Shown: positions 16,898 through 25,733, numbered from the stretch's first letter. The stretch is DNA of 64,000 nucleotides from Clostridium_X cadaveris (GCF_039521325.1 NZ_BAAACD010000045.1); one strand, 5' to 3'. Translations and numbers: made by a program. The notes: generated from the sequence alone by a model not told the origin.

Positions 16898-17257
16898 TTA
16901 TTTAATATAATACTTTTCTTGCTTAGCTTCTATTAAATCTCTAATTCTTACTATTGTTAATATTAAATAATAAATTGCTAAAGCTAATTTCCATATCATT
17001 ACAAAATCACCTATAATGCATCCTATAAATATATTTAATACAAGAGTAGAAATATTACTTGGAATTAAAATATTAAACATATTTTTTATTCCAAAAGGTA
17101 AGCCACATACTAGTAATAAGGAGAAATAATCCAGGGGTGAATCCCCGTTTATGTATATATAAACATTATAAGTTATTACTATTATTAATATTGGAGATAC
17201 CACATATACTAAAAAATCTCTTCTTATATCTCGTTTCATCACATCAATATATGTCAT
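16898..17257 (-). CDS. Small membrane protein of unknown function
   Basis: 119 residues with an N-terminal basic stretch (MKRDIRRD) and three to four hydrophobic segments (FLVYVVSPILIIVITYNVYIYI; FSLLLVCGLPFGI; STLVLNIFIGCIIGDFVMIW; LALAIYYLILTIV), ending in a charged tail RIRDLIEAKQEKYYIK. I do not recognise the family. It is isolated between terminators. Confidence 0.6.
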   Translation of the reverse strand: MTYIDVMKRDIRRDFLVYVVSPILIIVITYNVYIYINGDSPLDYFSLLLVCGLPFGIKNMFNILIPSNISTLVLNIFIGCIIGDFVMIWKLALAIYYLILTIVRIRDLIEAKQEKYYIK

Positions 17258-17287
17258 CTATATTTTAACCTTTCTTTTCTTTTTCTC

Positions 17288-17335
17288 ATAAAAAAGCAGC
17301 TTTCTATGATATATTTATATTATCACAAAAGCTGC
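17288..17335 (-). terminator. Terminator of the hemerythrin operon
   Basis: AGCAGCTTT...AAAGCTGCT stem with an AT-rich loop; on the minus strand it ends in a run of Ts (GCTTTTTT). It lies about 60 bp after the hemerythrin stop. Confidence 0.75.
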
Positions 17336-17394
17336 TATTATTTATAATTTATAAACTTTTTTCATAATATCTGATTTCATAATGAAATTACTTC

Positions 17395-17955
17395 TTATAC
17401 TTCATTATATTTTTTCTCAAGCATTTCTAAAACTTTGATATACCTGTCTTGAAGCCCTTCTTTGTGAGCTTCTATTTCAAACTCCTCACATTCAATATCA
17501 ATTTTGCTTAATGTATCTTTACATAGTTCTCTTTTAGCAAAAGAATAGGCAACATTATCCTCTCTATCTATATGTCTAAATAATAAATTTGCATAGGATA
17601 CAGCATTAGCAACTATATCTAATTTTGCTTCTTCATTACCAGATTTATATTTTTCAAGTGCTTCTTCAAGATCCCTTATATACATTCTTCCAAAATCATG
17701 CTCAACCAGCATACCAAACTTAACTAGTTTTTCCGCTGCCCCACCTATTTCATCTACCATTTTAGTAAATAAAAACTTTTCTTCTTTTCCATGGTGATGT
17801 TTATCTGCATAATTTCTTACAAAATCAATTATATTTTCAAAATCCTTAAACTCAATTTCCGCTCCATTCATGATGTCCATACATACTTTTCTTATTACAT
17901 CAAGCATTCTCTTTATTTTTTTGTGCTCATCTATCATCAATACAATTCCATCCAT
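17395..17955 (-). CDS. Hemerythrin-domain (HHE) protein
   Basis: 186 residues forming one hemerythrin four-helix domain. Likely di-iron ligands: DEHKKIKRML (helix 1), HHHGKEEKFLF (helix 2), VEHDFGRMY (helix 3), LLFRHIDREDNVAY (helix 4). HHE proteins bind O2 or NO or help repair iron centres (RIC/ScdA). Last gene of a three-gene operon, 4 bp after the unknown 208-residue gene. With the DUF1858 protein it resembles a split RIC system. Regulated, by inference, through the GTATC-N4-GATAC site upstream. Confidence 0.9.
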   Translation of the reverse strand: MDGIVLMIDEHKKIKRMLDVIRKVCMDIMNGAEIEFKDFENIIDFVRNYADKHHHGKEEKFLFTKMVDEIGGAAEKLVKFGMLVEHDFGRMYIRDLEEALEKYKSGNEEAKLDIVANAVSYANLLFRHIDREDNVAYSFAKRELCKDTLSKIDIECEEFEIEAHKEGLQDRYIKVLEMLEKKYNEV

Positions 17956-17959
17956 ATAA

Positions 17960-18586
17960 CTACACCTGCCCTATTGTATTTATTCCAGATTCTGTTCTAA
18001 TGTATTTAAATTTACTACCAATTCCCTTTAAAAATCCCTCTATCCATGAATCTCTTAATGAGTAAAATTCATTGACATCTCCTCCAACTACATCCCAATA
18101 TTGTTTATGAATTTCCCTTGTAGTCTTCCATTGAATCATAGTATCACTATTTTCAACTATTTCATTTACTCTATCACAAGGCATTCCTTCAAGCATAAAA
18201 TCAAAAATCAAATTAAATACATTTTGTGGAGAGTACTCACTTATATTAAGTTCTTTTCCTGTGTTAAATGCATTTTTATAAAAAACATCTTCAATTTCTT
18301 CTTGTTTTAGAATATCATTTTTCAGTAATTCAGTTATAATATATGCCAATCTGCTCTCTACACTTTTTATTTTCTCTTGAAGCCATCCATGAATATTAGA
18401 ATGATTTATTTCATCTTCTAATTTTCCTTCTACTGGCATTCCATATTTAGAATAGCTTTCATTTACTATTACATCACTGTTGTAACCTATACTTTCAGAC
18501 AAACCAACTATTTCTTCTATAAGTTTTTCATGCAATTGTATTTTATTAAATAGCCAATAATGTATTTTCCCTAAAAATGCACTCAT
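17960..18586 (-). CDS. Conserved-looking protein of unknown function in DUF1858-hemerythrin operon
   Basis: 208 residues, soluble, mostly helical, no cysteine cluster. Histidines and acids are spread over the protein (KIHYWLFNKIQLHEKLI; REIHKQYWDVVGGDVNEFY; LRDSWIEGFLKGIG), which could fit a metal or heme pocket. The C-terminal half vaguely recalls L2TR/HTH-free sensor proteins but I cannot name a family. It lies between DUF1858 (12 bp gap) and hemerythrin (4 bp gap), so it belongs to the same stress operon and would be translated with them. Confidence 0.75.
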   Translation of the reverse strand: MSAFLGKIHYWLFNKIQLHEKLIEEIVGLSESIGYNSDVIVNESYSKYGMPVEGKLEDEINHSNIHGWLQEKIKSVESRLAYIITELLKNDILKQEEIEDVFYKNAFNTGKELNISEYSPQNVFNLIFDFMLEGMPCDRVNEIVENSDTMIQWKTTREIHKQYWDVVGGDVNEFYSLRDSWIEGFLKGIGSKFKYIRTESGINTIGQV

Positions 18587-18598
18587 ATTCTTCCCGCC

Positions 18599-18793
18599 TT
18601 ATCTTACAGCATCATTTAATGCCTTAATAAGTTTTTCAACATCTATAGCATGAACTTTACTTGCTTCTTCTATTGTCTCTGCTTGTGCAGATGGGCATCC
18701 AACACACCCCATACCAAAACTGAAAAGCACATCTATACAATCTGGATAATTTCTAACAACCTCTCCAATAGTCATTTCCTTTAAAATCTTCAT
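18599..18793 (-). CDS. DUF1858 protein (ScdA N-terminal-like)
   Basis: 64 residues: TIGEVVRNYPDCIDVLFSFGMGCVGCPSAQAETIEEASKVHAID. The GMxCxGC pattern is the DUF1858/hybrid-cluster-associated domain, related to the N-terminal domain of the iron-centre repair protein RIC (ScdA/YtfE), where the fused C-terminal part is a hemerythrin; here that part is a separate gene in the same operon. AGGAGG lies before the ATG. First gene of the operon, under a well-formed promoter with a Crp/Fnr-type site. Confidence 0.9.
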   Translation of the reverse strand: MKILKEMTIGEVVRNYPDCIDVLFSFGMGCVGCPSAQAETIEEASKVHAIDVEKLIKALNDAVR

Positions 18794-18831
18794 TTTTTAT
18801 TCCTCCTTTTTTCTAGTTAATCTATGCTTTA

Positions 18832-18873
18832 ATTATATTGTTATCCTTTATCTTATTCGGTATCCATAGATAC
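18832..18873 (-). promoter_or_regulatory. Promoter with GTATC-N4-GATAC site at -41.5
   Basis: TATAAT on the minus strand at 18837-18832. The palindrome GTATCCATAGATAC (plus-strand reading) lies at 18860-18873, with 22 bp between it and the -10 box. With a start point 7 bp after the box (about 18825) its centre is at -41.5, the usual class II position for an activating Crp/Fnr protein. No good -35 box is present, which also fits activation. Confidence 0.7.
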
Positions 18874-18896
18874 GAACTAATAATTATTACAAAATA

Positions 18897-18924
18897 AAAA
18901 ATCCCAGTAAAAACTAGGATTTTT
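18897..18924 (-). terminator. Terminator of the OYE-SDR operon
   Basis: AAAATCC...GGATTTT hairpin with an AGT/ACT inner pair; on the minus strand it is followed by TTTTTTATTTT. It lies about 60 bp after the SDR stop codon. Confidence 0.75.
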
Positions 18925-18984
18925 CTGAATTAATACTTGGAAATGGCATCATTAGAATTTTTTATTTTACTATAATTTAGTTAA

Positions 18985-19761
18985 TTAAACAATTGAGCCG
19001 CCGCCATCAACAATTATAAACTGTCCTTGAACATAGCTTGAAGCATCACTTGATAAGTAAATTACTGTTCCATTTAATTCCCCTCTTCTACCTGGACGGC
19101 TTGTTGGATTCATCATATTATATCCTGCTAAGAATTGTTCTGATTTAAATAAAGTATTTGCTGTCATTTCAGATTCAAATAAAGCAGGTCCTATTGCATT
19201 TACAGTAATTCCATATCTTGCGTAAGAAGCTGCCATGCCCTTTGTCAATCCTAATACTGCTGACTTTGATGCATTATATGAATGTCTTATAAATATATCA
19301 TTCTTATCAGCTATTACTGCATTTACTGATGCTATGTTTACTATTTTTCCATAGCCTCTTTCTTTCATTTGTGGTATTACATATTTGCAAGCTAAGAAGA
19401 TTCCCTTTACATTTGTGTTAAATGACTTATCCCAGTCTTCCTCTGACATGCTGTCAACTCCACCACGCACTGCAACTCCAGCATTGTTTAATAATATATC
19501 AATATGTCCAAATGTCTCAAGAACTTTTTCTATTGCTGTCTTTACGCTTTCTTCATCTGTTACATCGCATTGAACTGCAATAACCTTGTGTCCATTCTCT
19601 TCTAATTTCTTCTTCACGTCATTAAGCTTTTCAACTCTTCTAGCAAGTAGTGCTACATCTGCTCCTGCTTCTGCATATGCAAGTGCTGCATCTGCTCCTA
19701 GTCCTGAACTAGCTCCTGTTACAACGGCAACTTTTCCTGTTAAATCAAATAAATTTTTCAT
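18985..19761 (-). CDS. Short-chain dehydrogenase/reductase (SDR)
   Basis: 258 residues. Classical SDR: cofactor motif GKVAVVTGASSGLGADAALAYAEAGADVALLARR, NNAG (LLNNAGVAVRGG), catalytic Ser in NIASVNAV and YxxxK (YNASKSAVLGLT), ending VQGQFIIVDGGGSIV. The Arg residues after the first beta strand suggest NADP(H). ATG 19761 is preferred since GGAAGG lies 8 bases upstream; ATG 19785 overlaps the OYE stop codon (ATGA) and is an alternative. Co-transcribed with the OYE fusion, so probably acts on the same carbonyl substrate. Confidence 0.92.
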   Translation of the reverse strand: MKNLFDLTGKVAVVTGASSGLGADAALAYAEAGADVALLARRVEKLNDVKKKLEENGHKVIAVQCDVTDEESVKTAIEKVLETFGHIDILLNNAGVAVRGGVDSMSEEDWDKSFNTNVKGIFLACKYVIPQMKERGYGKIVNIASVNAVIADKNDIFIRHSYNASKSAVLGLTKGMAASYARYGITVNAIGPALFESEMTANTLFKSEQFLAGYNMMNPTSRPGRRGELNGTVIYLSSDASSYVQGQFIIVDGGGSIV

Positions 19762-19781
19762 TTTTCTTTCCTTCCTCTCTA

Positions 19782-22589
19782 TCATATTCTTCCTGTTTCC
19801 ATAAAAGCAGTGCGGTCATATCTTGCTGTCAATAAATAATTTATTATTTCATCTGCATTTAATTCTTCTGCTAAATTAAGTTTATGAACTAAAAGACTAT
19901 TTACTGAGTATGCTCCTCCAATAATAGTTCTAATTGGAAGTTCAGCCCATGGATCATCAATGCTTGATTTTAATTCTAATGATACTAACCCTGGCTCCCA
20001 AGACTTATAATTGTATTCACATTGATTCATCAAAAGTGCTGCATTTTTAAAGTTAGATACTCCCTCTTTATTTGGAATTCTATCAAGATGGAAATAGAAT
20101 CCACCTCCATATGTCTTTTTACCTGGTGCTGGACTTTGATATAATACTGAAGTAAGCGGGCTGTTGTATTCTCCAAGCTCCATAGTCATATCTACAAGCT
20201 GTGTTCCTCTTCTTGTAACTCCTACATTAACATTGTTTCCATTTCTTCTTATTACGAACTCTGCCCCTAATTTCTTAGGAATACTTCCATTGTCCCTTCC
20301 ACATTGAACTGCCATTTCAGCACCTGGACCACCTAATACAAGGCTTATTGGATATAATCCAAGATTCTTACCATACATTGCATATACTCCTAAAATAGCC
20401 TCATAATAATCATCCGAAAAAGTAGGATTATTTATATGGCAAACCGATAATGTTACTACAGGCATTGAGAATGGCTTTAATGGTGGAGGAAGTATTTTAG
20501 AAATAGCTTCTGGATCTGTAAGATAAGCCATATATACACCTTCCTGATTATCCATTAATGAAACCTTGCCAAAGTTCTTTAACTCATCATTTGATATTTT
20601 AAAGCTTGTGTTTTTCTCTAATTTAGCAAAAAGTTCACGTCCAATTTTGTAGCCAGTTTTTGTGGCAGGTGCTATTGTTCCATCCTTTACCGCACTTCCA
20701 ATTACTCTAACTTCAACGTCTTTAAGATCATAAACTAAAGAATTGTCAGGTCTGAAACCTAAAGATAATACTACTGCATCTGTATTTATTACTGCTTCTT
20801 CCTTAGTATCAATATTCTCTATCACTATGCTATCTTTCTTGATTTCCTTTAAAGAATATCCTAGTTTGTACTGTGCACCATATTTTTGTAGTCTTGAGCA
20901 TACATCTGCAACATTTGTGTGATTAGCATTAGGTGCTGGCTGCTTTAAAATATCAACTATTGTAACCTTATTCCCATTTACACAAAGATATTCCGAGGTC
21001 TCAAGTCCAGTAAGTCCTGCTCCAATTACAACTACATTCTTATTTTCAAGATTGGTTTTATCTTTAAGTATATTTTCTACTGTATATACATTATTTTCAA
21101 TTATTCCTTTAATACTTTCTGGAATAATTGATACTGAACCAGTAGCTATTATAACTGCATCTGGATTTTCTGCCATTATGTTCTCTTTAGAAGCTTCAGT
21201 ATTTAATCTAACTTCAACTCCTAGCTTTTTGAGTTCAACTGTATAATAATCTGCTATCCATTGCATGTGTTCTTTTAGAGGAGGTTTTTTAGCTAAATTT
21301 ACAGTCCCTCCAAGCTCTCCCTGACGCTCCATTAGTACAACCTTAATTCCTCGTCTTGCTAATGTTTCTGCGGCACACATTCCCGCTGGTCCACCACCAA
21401 CAACTACTACCTTATGACCTTCTGTATCATATTCTAAATCTCCAAATTGAAGTTCCCTTGCCATTCTTGGGTTAATAGCACACTCTGGTGGTACGCCTTG
21501 TGCATTATATTCATTTAAGCTCTCAAAGCATCGAAGGCAGTTTACACATTTTCTTAATTCATTTTCTCTTCCTTCTTGTACTTTTCTGCCCCACTGTTCA
21601 TCAGCCAGCCATGTACGCCCCATAGATACAAAATCCTCTACGCCATCTTCTAATAGTCCTTCTGCAACCTGAGGTTCCCTTATAACTGATACTCCTATGA
21701 CTGGAATACTGACATGTGACTTAACTGCTTTTATCATATCTTTTCTCCAGCCTTGAGGGAAAGATATAGGCTCAATACATGTCATTCCTGTTTCATATAA
21801 TCCACAGCTTACATCAATAAAATCTATTCCTGCTTTTTCAAGTGCAATAGCTATTTTAATTCCATCTTGAATATGAATGTAATCCTCCTTTACTCCAGTC
21901 TTATCTAGGAATTCTTCCACCGAAAGACGTACTCCTATTGGAAAATCAGATCCACATTCCTTTCTTATTTCTGATATTATTTCTAGTACAAATCTGAGTC
22001 TGTTTTCAAAGTTTCCACCATACTCATCTTCTCTTTTATTTGTATATGGAGAAAGAAACTGCTGTAAAAGATATCCATGTGCTGCATGTAATTCTACTCC
22101 ATCGCATCCAGCCTTCTGAACTCTTTTTGCACCCTCTGCAAACTGCTTAACAAGCTGTTTGACTTCTTCAGTAGTTAGAGCACGTGTCTCCTGCTTAAGA
22201 TAGTTACATGGTATTGCAGATGCTGACACAACAGGCTGTCCCCCTAATAATGCTGACACAGTTTCTCTTCCTGGATGATGAAGCTGAATCATAATTTTGC
22301 TTCCATGCTTATGAACTGCTTCAGCTAATTTAGAAAGTGGTTCGATATGTCTGTTCTTTGTTACTGATAGCTGTCTCATGAGCCCAGCACCATGTACATC
22401 ATTTATCCTAGTAATCTCTGGAATAATAAGTCCTGCTCCTCCTATGGCTCTCGCTTCATAAAATGCAATCATTTCTTTGCTTGGAGTCCCATCAAGGTTG
22501 GCAAGTCCACATCCCATAGGAGACATAACTAATCTGTTTTTCAATTTAACTTTGCCAATGTTTCCCGCTTCAAAAAGTTTCGGATACAT
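19782..22589 (-). CDS. Three-part fusion: Old Yellow Enzyme - FAD/NAD(P) reductase - acetoacetate-decarboxylase-like domain
   Basis: 935 residues. Residues 1 to about 345 form an OYE TIM barrel (KLKNRLVMSPMGCGLANLDG; HGYLLQQFLSPYTNKREDEYGG) followed by a cysteine set CVNCLRC...C for a [4Fe-4S] cluster. Residues about 370-650 hold two Rossmann folds (VVVVGGGPAGMCAAETLARRG; NVVVIGAGLTGLETSEYL), as in 2,4-dienoyl-CoA reductase and BaiCD-like enzymes, which end near residue 660-670. The extra 270 residues match acetoacetate decarboxylase: YYEAILGVYAMYG, then GRDNGSIPKKLGAEF, where Lys772-Lys773 correspond to the Schiff-base lysine pair. It shares an operon with an SDR. A reduce-then-decarboxylate or hydrate role on an enone or beta-keto acid is inference. 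Confidence 0.88.
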   Translation of the reverse strand: MYPKLFEAGNIGKVKLKNRLVMSPMGCGLANLDGTPSKEMIAFYEARAIGGAGLIIPEITRINDVHGAGLMRQLSVTKNRHIEPLSKLAEAVHKHGSKIMIQLHHPGRETVSALLGGQPVVSASAIPCNYLKQETRALTTEEVKQLVKQFAEGAKRVQKAGCDGVELHAAHGYLLQQFLSPYTNKREDEYGGNFENRLRFVLEIISEIRKECGSDFPIGVRLSVEEFLDKTGVKEDYIHIQDGIKIAIALEKAGIDFIDVSCGLYETGMTCIEPISFPQGWRKDMIKAVKSHVSIPVIGVSVIREPQVAEGLLEDGVEDFVSMGRTWLADEQWGRKVQEGRENELRKCVNCLRCFESLNEYNAQGVPPECAINPRMARELQFGDLEYDTEGHKVVVVGGGPAGMCAAETLARRGIKVVLMERQGELGGTVNLAKKPPLKEHMQWIADYYTVELKKLGVEVRLNTEASKENIMAENPDAVIIATGSVSIIPESIKGIIENNVYTVENILKDKTNLENKNVVVIGAGLTGLETSEYLCVNGNKVTIVDILKQPAPNANHTNVADVCSRLQKYGAQYKLGYSLKEIKKDSIVIENIDTKEEAVINTDAVVLSLGFRPDNSLVYDLKDVEVRVIGSAVKDGTIAPATKTGYKIGRELFAKLEKNTSFKISNDELKNFGKVSLMDNQEGVYMAYLTDPEAISKILPPPLKPFSMPVVTLSVCHINNPTFSDDYYEAILGVYAMYGKNLGLYPISLVLGGPGAEMAVQCGRDNGSIPKKLGAEFVIRRNGNNVNVGVTRRGTQLVDMTMELGEYNSPLTSVLYQSPAPGKKTYGGGFYFHLDRIPNKEGVSNFKNAALLMNQCEYNYKSWEPGLVSLELKSSIDDPWAELPIRTIIGGAYSVNSLLVHKLNLAEELNADEIINYLLTARYDRTAFMETGRI

Positions 22590-22693
22590 AATATCACTCT
22601 CCCATTTAAATCTTCAAATCTTCATTACTATTGTTAATACCATTATAAGAATATTTAGAATTCTTTACCATGTGTATGAACTACGATAGTTAT

Positions 22694-22722
22694 TTGACAA
22701 CTTGTGCACGATGCACTATATT
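22694..22722 (+). promoter_or_regulatory. Promoter of the PucR-type regulator with an operator in its spacer
   Basis: TTGACA at 22694-22699, exactly 17 bp spacer, TATATT at 22717-22722. Within the spacer lies GTGCA-CGA-TGCAC (22704-22716), a small palindrome. A protein bound there would block polymerase, so self-repression by the regulator is likely. The OYE operon starts divergently about 100 bp away. Confidence 0.65.
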
Positions 22723-22754
22723 GTATCTATAGTTATATTTTGAGGTGTTATACT

Positions 22755-24281
22755 ATGATTTTTTCAAAACTATTGGAAACATTAAGAAATGATTATTTTA
22801 TCGAAGTTATCTCAGAAAAGAATGAAATTAATATCCGCGATGTTGCTCTAATTGATGTAAAACGTACCACATTTTCAGAAAATACGTTATACTTTGGATA
22901 TGATTCACAACTTCAGGGCATACCTAATCTACCATCTCAGTGCATACTTACTCATTCAGTAAATTCACCTAAAATCACGTATTGTAACTGTAATTTAGCT
23001 TATACTGATGACAGTTCCCTTTTCAGCATATTTAATGAAGTAAAATCATATTTGGAAAAAGACATAAATTCAACACTCTATGAAGACTTAATCACCATTG
23101 CTGATAAAACACGAAACCTCAATTCAGTCATTGACTTAGCATCTATAAATCTTGGACAATCATTGCTATTATGTGATACTACATTTAAAATAATTGCAAG
23201 CTCATCCTCCATACCCGTATCTGATCCATTGTGGTCTGAGAATGTAAAAAAAGGATACTGTAATTATGATTTTATCCGCGCTGTAAAATCACTTCCCAGC
23301 ATAAAAAACTTATCTAAGTCATCGTCTCCAGTTGAGGTTACATGTAGTGAATCCCCTAACCGAAAGTTCACAAAAAAAGTGTTTTTGAATGAACGGCAGA
23401 TAGGATTTATTCTTATGATTGAAGGCCAGAAAAAAATATCGTCATCTAATGATGAGCTGTTAAAAATAATATGTGATGCTGTAGAGTACACTATAAAAAA
23501 GTATATTTCAAATTTATCGGAAATAGTTACGCCACATTATAGAGTCATGTATGACTGTATAATCGGGGTTCCATTTGAAGATATTGAATCAAGACTTACT
23601 AGTATTCAATTCCCTTCAAAAATGACTGCCCTATATATTCATGATAATTATAATGATGATAATTGGTATAAAAGAAATAAGATAGTTCACGACATTAAGC
23701 TTGAATTTTTAGGTGCACATGTGACTTATGACAACAAGGGAATAATTGTTGCTATTCCTAACGACAAAATAAATATTGATAATGATTTAATATTGCATCT
23801 TAATAAATTTGCAGATAATGAAAATATAAAAATAGGCATCAGCTATCCTTTTTTCACCATAAAACAATTGTATAATCATTACCAGCAAGCTTATAAGGCA
23901 CTAATATTAGGTCAGCTCTTTAAACCATCTAAAAAGGTATACTCATATGAAGATTATATGGCTTATGACTTAATTTCCCGTGTAGATGATAAAAATTCAC
24001 TTAGTACCATGCTTCATCCATCACTTTCAATTCTTAAAGATTATGATAAAAAGAATAAGACGCATCTGTTTGAAACCTTAAAAGCATACATAAACAATGA
24101 CTGCACTATAAAAACAACTGCTTCTGAACTTTTTATACACCGAAACACCTTATCTTACAGGGTTAATAGAATTATAGAATTGACTAACCTCGATTTTGAA
24201 GATTATCATACAAAATTTTTATTAAAATTTTCTTTTCTAATAAATGATTATTGCTATAAAATAGATGAGAGGTCTATGTGA
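22755..24281 (+). CDS. PucR/CdaR-type transcriptional regulator
   Basis: 508 residues. The C-terminal HTH_30 signature is clear: LFETLKAYINNDCTIKTTASELFIHRNTLSYRVNRIIELTNLDF. The N-terminal 230 residues form a sensor-like region without the classic PucR_1 domain, with a possible GAF-like segment (LASINLGQSLLLCDTTFKIIASSSS). A middle GGDEF-like fold is typical of this group (KIGISYPFFTIKQLYNHYQQAYKAL). GAGGTG precedes ATG 22755. Divergent from the OYE fusion/SDR operon; it probably senses that pathway's substrate. Confidence 0.85.
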   Translation: MIFSKLLETLRNDYFIEVISEKNEINIRDVALIDVKRTTFSENTLYFGYDSQLQGIPNLPSQCILTHSVNSPKITYCNCNLAYTDDSSLFSIFNEVKSYLEKDINSTLYEDLITIADKTRNLNSVIDLASINLGQSLLLCDTTFKIIASSSSIPVSDPLWSENVKKGYCNYDFIRAVKSLPSIKNLSKSSSPVEVTCSESPNRKFTKKVFLNERQIGFILMIEGQKKISSSNDELLKIICDAVEYTIKKYISNLSEIVTPHYRVMYDCIIGVPFEDIESRLTSIQFPSKMTALYIHDNYNDDNWYKRNKIVHDIKLEFLGAHVTYDNKGIIVAIPNDKINIDNDLILHLNKFADNENIKIGISYPFFTIKQLYNHYQQAYKALILGQLFKPSKKVYSYEDYMAYDLISRVDDKNSLSTMLHPSLSILKDYDKKNKTHLFETLKAYINNDCTIKTTASELFIHRNTLSYRVNRIIELTNLDFEDYHTKFLLKFSFLINDYCYKIDERSM

Positions 24282-24356
24282 AATATTGAACTACTTTCAA
24301 AGTTAGAGAAAAGATATAATAAATATGTTAATTGCACTCTCAAATTATGCAAAAAT

Positions 24357-24401
24357 AAGATGCCAATAGCAGACTACTTTTTTAGCTTCTATTGGCATCT
24401 T
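24357..24401. terminator. Bidirectional terminator between regulator and radical SAM gene
   Basis: AAGATGCCAATAG...CTATTGGCATCTT, a 13-bp perfect stem around a T-rich loop, placed between the convergent genes. Confidence 0.8.
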
Positions 24402-24422
24402 ACACTTTCTTAATCACCTAAT

Positions 24423-25547
24423 TTAAAAAATCAATTCTCCTGGTTTATATCCTTCAGGTAATTCTTCTTCGGTTAAAAATTTGAAGTTGTCATCACGTAG
24501 TATTGGTAAAAATGCTTCGTAAGGAGTTCTAGAGAACTCACAGCCGTAATCACTGGCCCCGAACCATTTGCCTTCTTTATTGCTTAAATTTAAATTTCTA
24601 GCAAATTTTGTGTGATTTGAGCAATCATGAACTGCTAAATCCCATTTTTCTTCATCAGCTATCTTCATAAATTTCAAGGTCAATTCTCTGCTCCAAATCG
24701 GAGAGATATATCCTTGTCTCGAAATATACATGTTTTCTTCGCTATAATTATATATGTTGTTCTCATTTAAATGTAATTCTGCACAATTCATAAAATCTAG
24801 CTTAGTATCTAAAATAGCTTCCTTTTTCTCAAAAAATCCCTCAAAGAACTCAGGGGTCATTGGAGTTTCAATACCTACACTTTTGATATATTTTTTAGCT
24901 ATTTTCATATTTTCAATAACCTTATCTGAACAGTTAGAAGCACCAAGATTAAAACGTATCTCGTCAAGTCCTGATTCACCTAGCGCTTTCAAGTTCTCTT
25001 CCGTAGCTAAAATACCATTTGTATACATGTGCTGGTAAACCCCTGCATCTTTAAATTTCTTTATAACTCCATAGTATTTTTCAATCTCCATAAATGGCTC
25101 TAAATAAACATAAGCAACACCAGTTGGCTTCTTGTGGATTGAAAGAAGCAAATCTATATCTTTCTCATAAAATTTTGTGCCTCCGATTTCCCACATACCT
25201 TCACCAATAGGTGGCTGATCATCTAGCTCTCCATAATTGTAACAGAACTTACATTGTATATTACATTTGTTAGTTTTTCTAATTGCACTAAGCCCTGTAC
25301 CAAATAAGCATGAAGTGCATCCCTTTGAGAATTTGCTGTCATTACCAACAAAATAAGTTCTATTTTTTAAAGTTTTCAAGTTTTTAATTTCCGACATTAA
25401 TATATCATTTCTATGATCAATTGCCTCTTCAATCTGAGCAAATGTCGCATAAATTATTTCTTGCTGCTTTACCATAAGTTCCTGATCCTCTGGCAGCATA
25501 GCAAAGAATTCAAACCACATCAACGCATCTTTCTTTGAAATTTTCAT
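24423..25547 (-). CDS. Radical SAM protein of unknown function
   Basis: 374 residues. A radical SAM cluster motif CNIQCKFC (CxxxCxxC) is at about residue 99, preceded by CTSC at about residue 80. Further on are YLEPFMEIEKYYGVIKKFKDAG, MYTNGILATEENLKALGESGLDEIRFNLG, as in radical SAM barrels, and a Cys late in the protein (CEFSRTPYEAFLP). The first 75 residues are helical. I cannot name the subfamily. It is alone on its strand between terminators with no obvious peptide substrate or partner nearby. Confidence 0.85.
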   Translation of the reverse strand: MKISKKDALMWFEFFAMLPEDQELMVKQQEIIYATFAQIEEAIDHRNDILMSEIKNLKTLKNRTYFVGNDSKFSKGCTSCLFGTGLSAIRKTNKCNIQCKFCYNYGELDDQPPIGEGMWEIGGTKFYEKDIDLLLSIHKKPTGVAYVYLEPFMEIEKYYGVIKKFKDAGVYQHMYTNGILATEENLKALGESGLDEIRFNLGASNCSDKVIENMKIAKKYIKSVGIETPMTPEFFEGFFEKKEAILDTKLDFMNCAELHLNENNIYNYSEENMYISRQGYISPIWSRELTLKFMKIADEEKWDLAVHDCSNHTKFARNLNLSNKEGKWFGASDYGCEFSRTPYEAFLPILRDDNFKFLTEEELPEGYKPGELIF

Positions 25548-25713
25548 TATGTTATCCTCCTCTAATGTGAACAGTCATCTATAAGCAATCTTGTTACTTT
25601 TAAACACATCACTGGTCATACAAAAATTATACCATTTTAAATAGTTTCCAAAATATTTATTCCAAATTCATTGAAACTAAGAAATTTCTACACGGCATAT
25701 TTTAACATAAAAA

Positions 25714-25733
25714 TACACCATATAGATGGTGTA
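25714..25733 (-). terminator. Terminator after the sensor kinase operon
   Basis: TACACCAT-ATAG-ATGGTGTA on the plus strand; on the minus strand it is followed by TTTTTATG. It is placed 95 bp after the histidine kinase stop. Confidence 0.7.
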
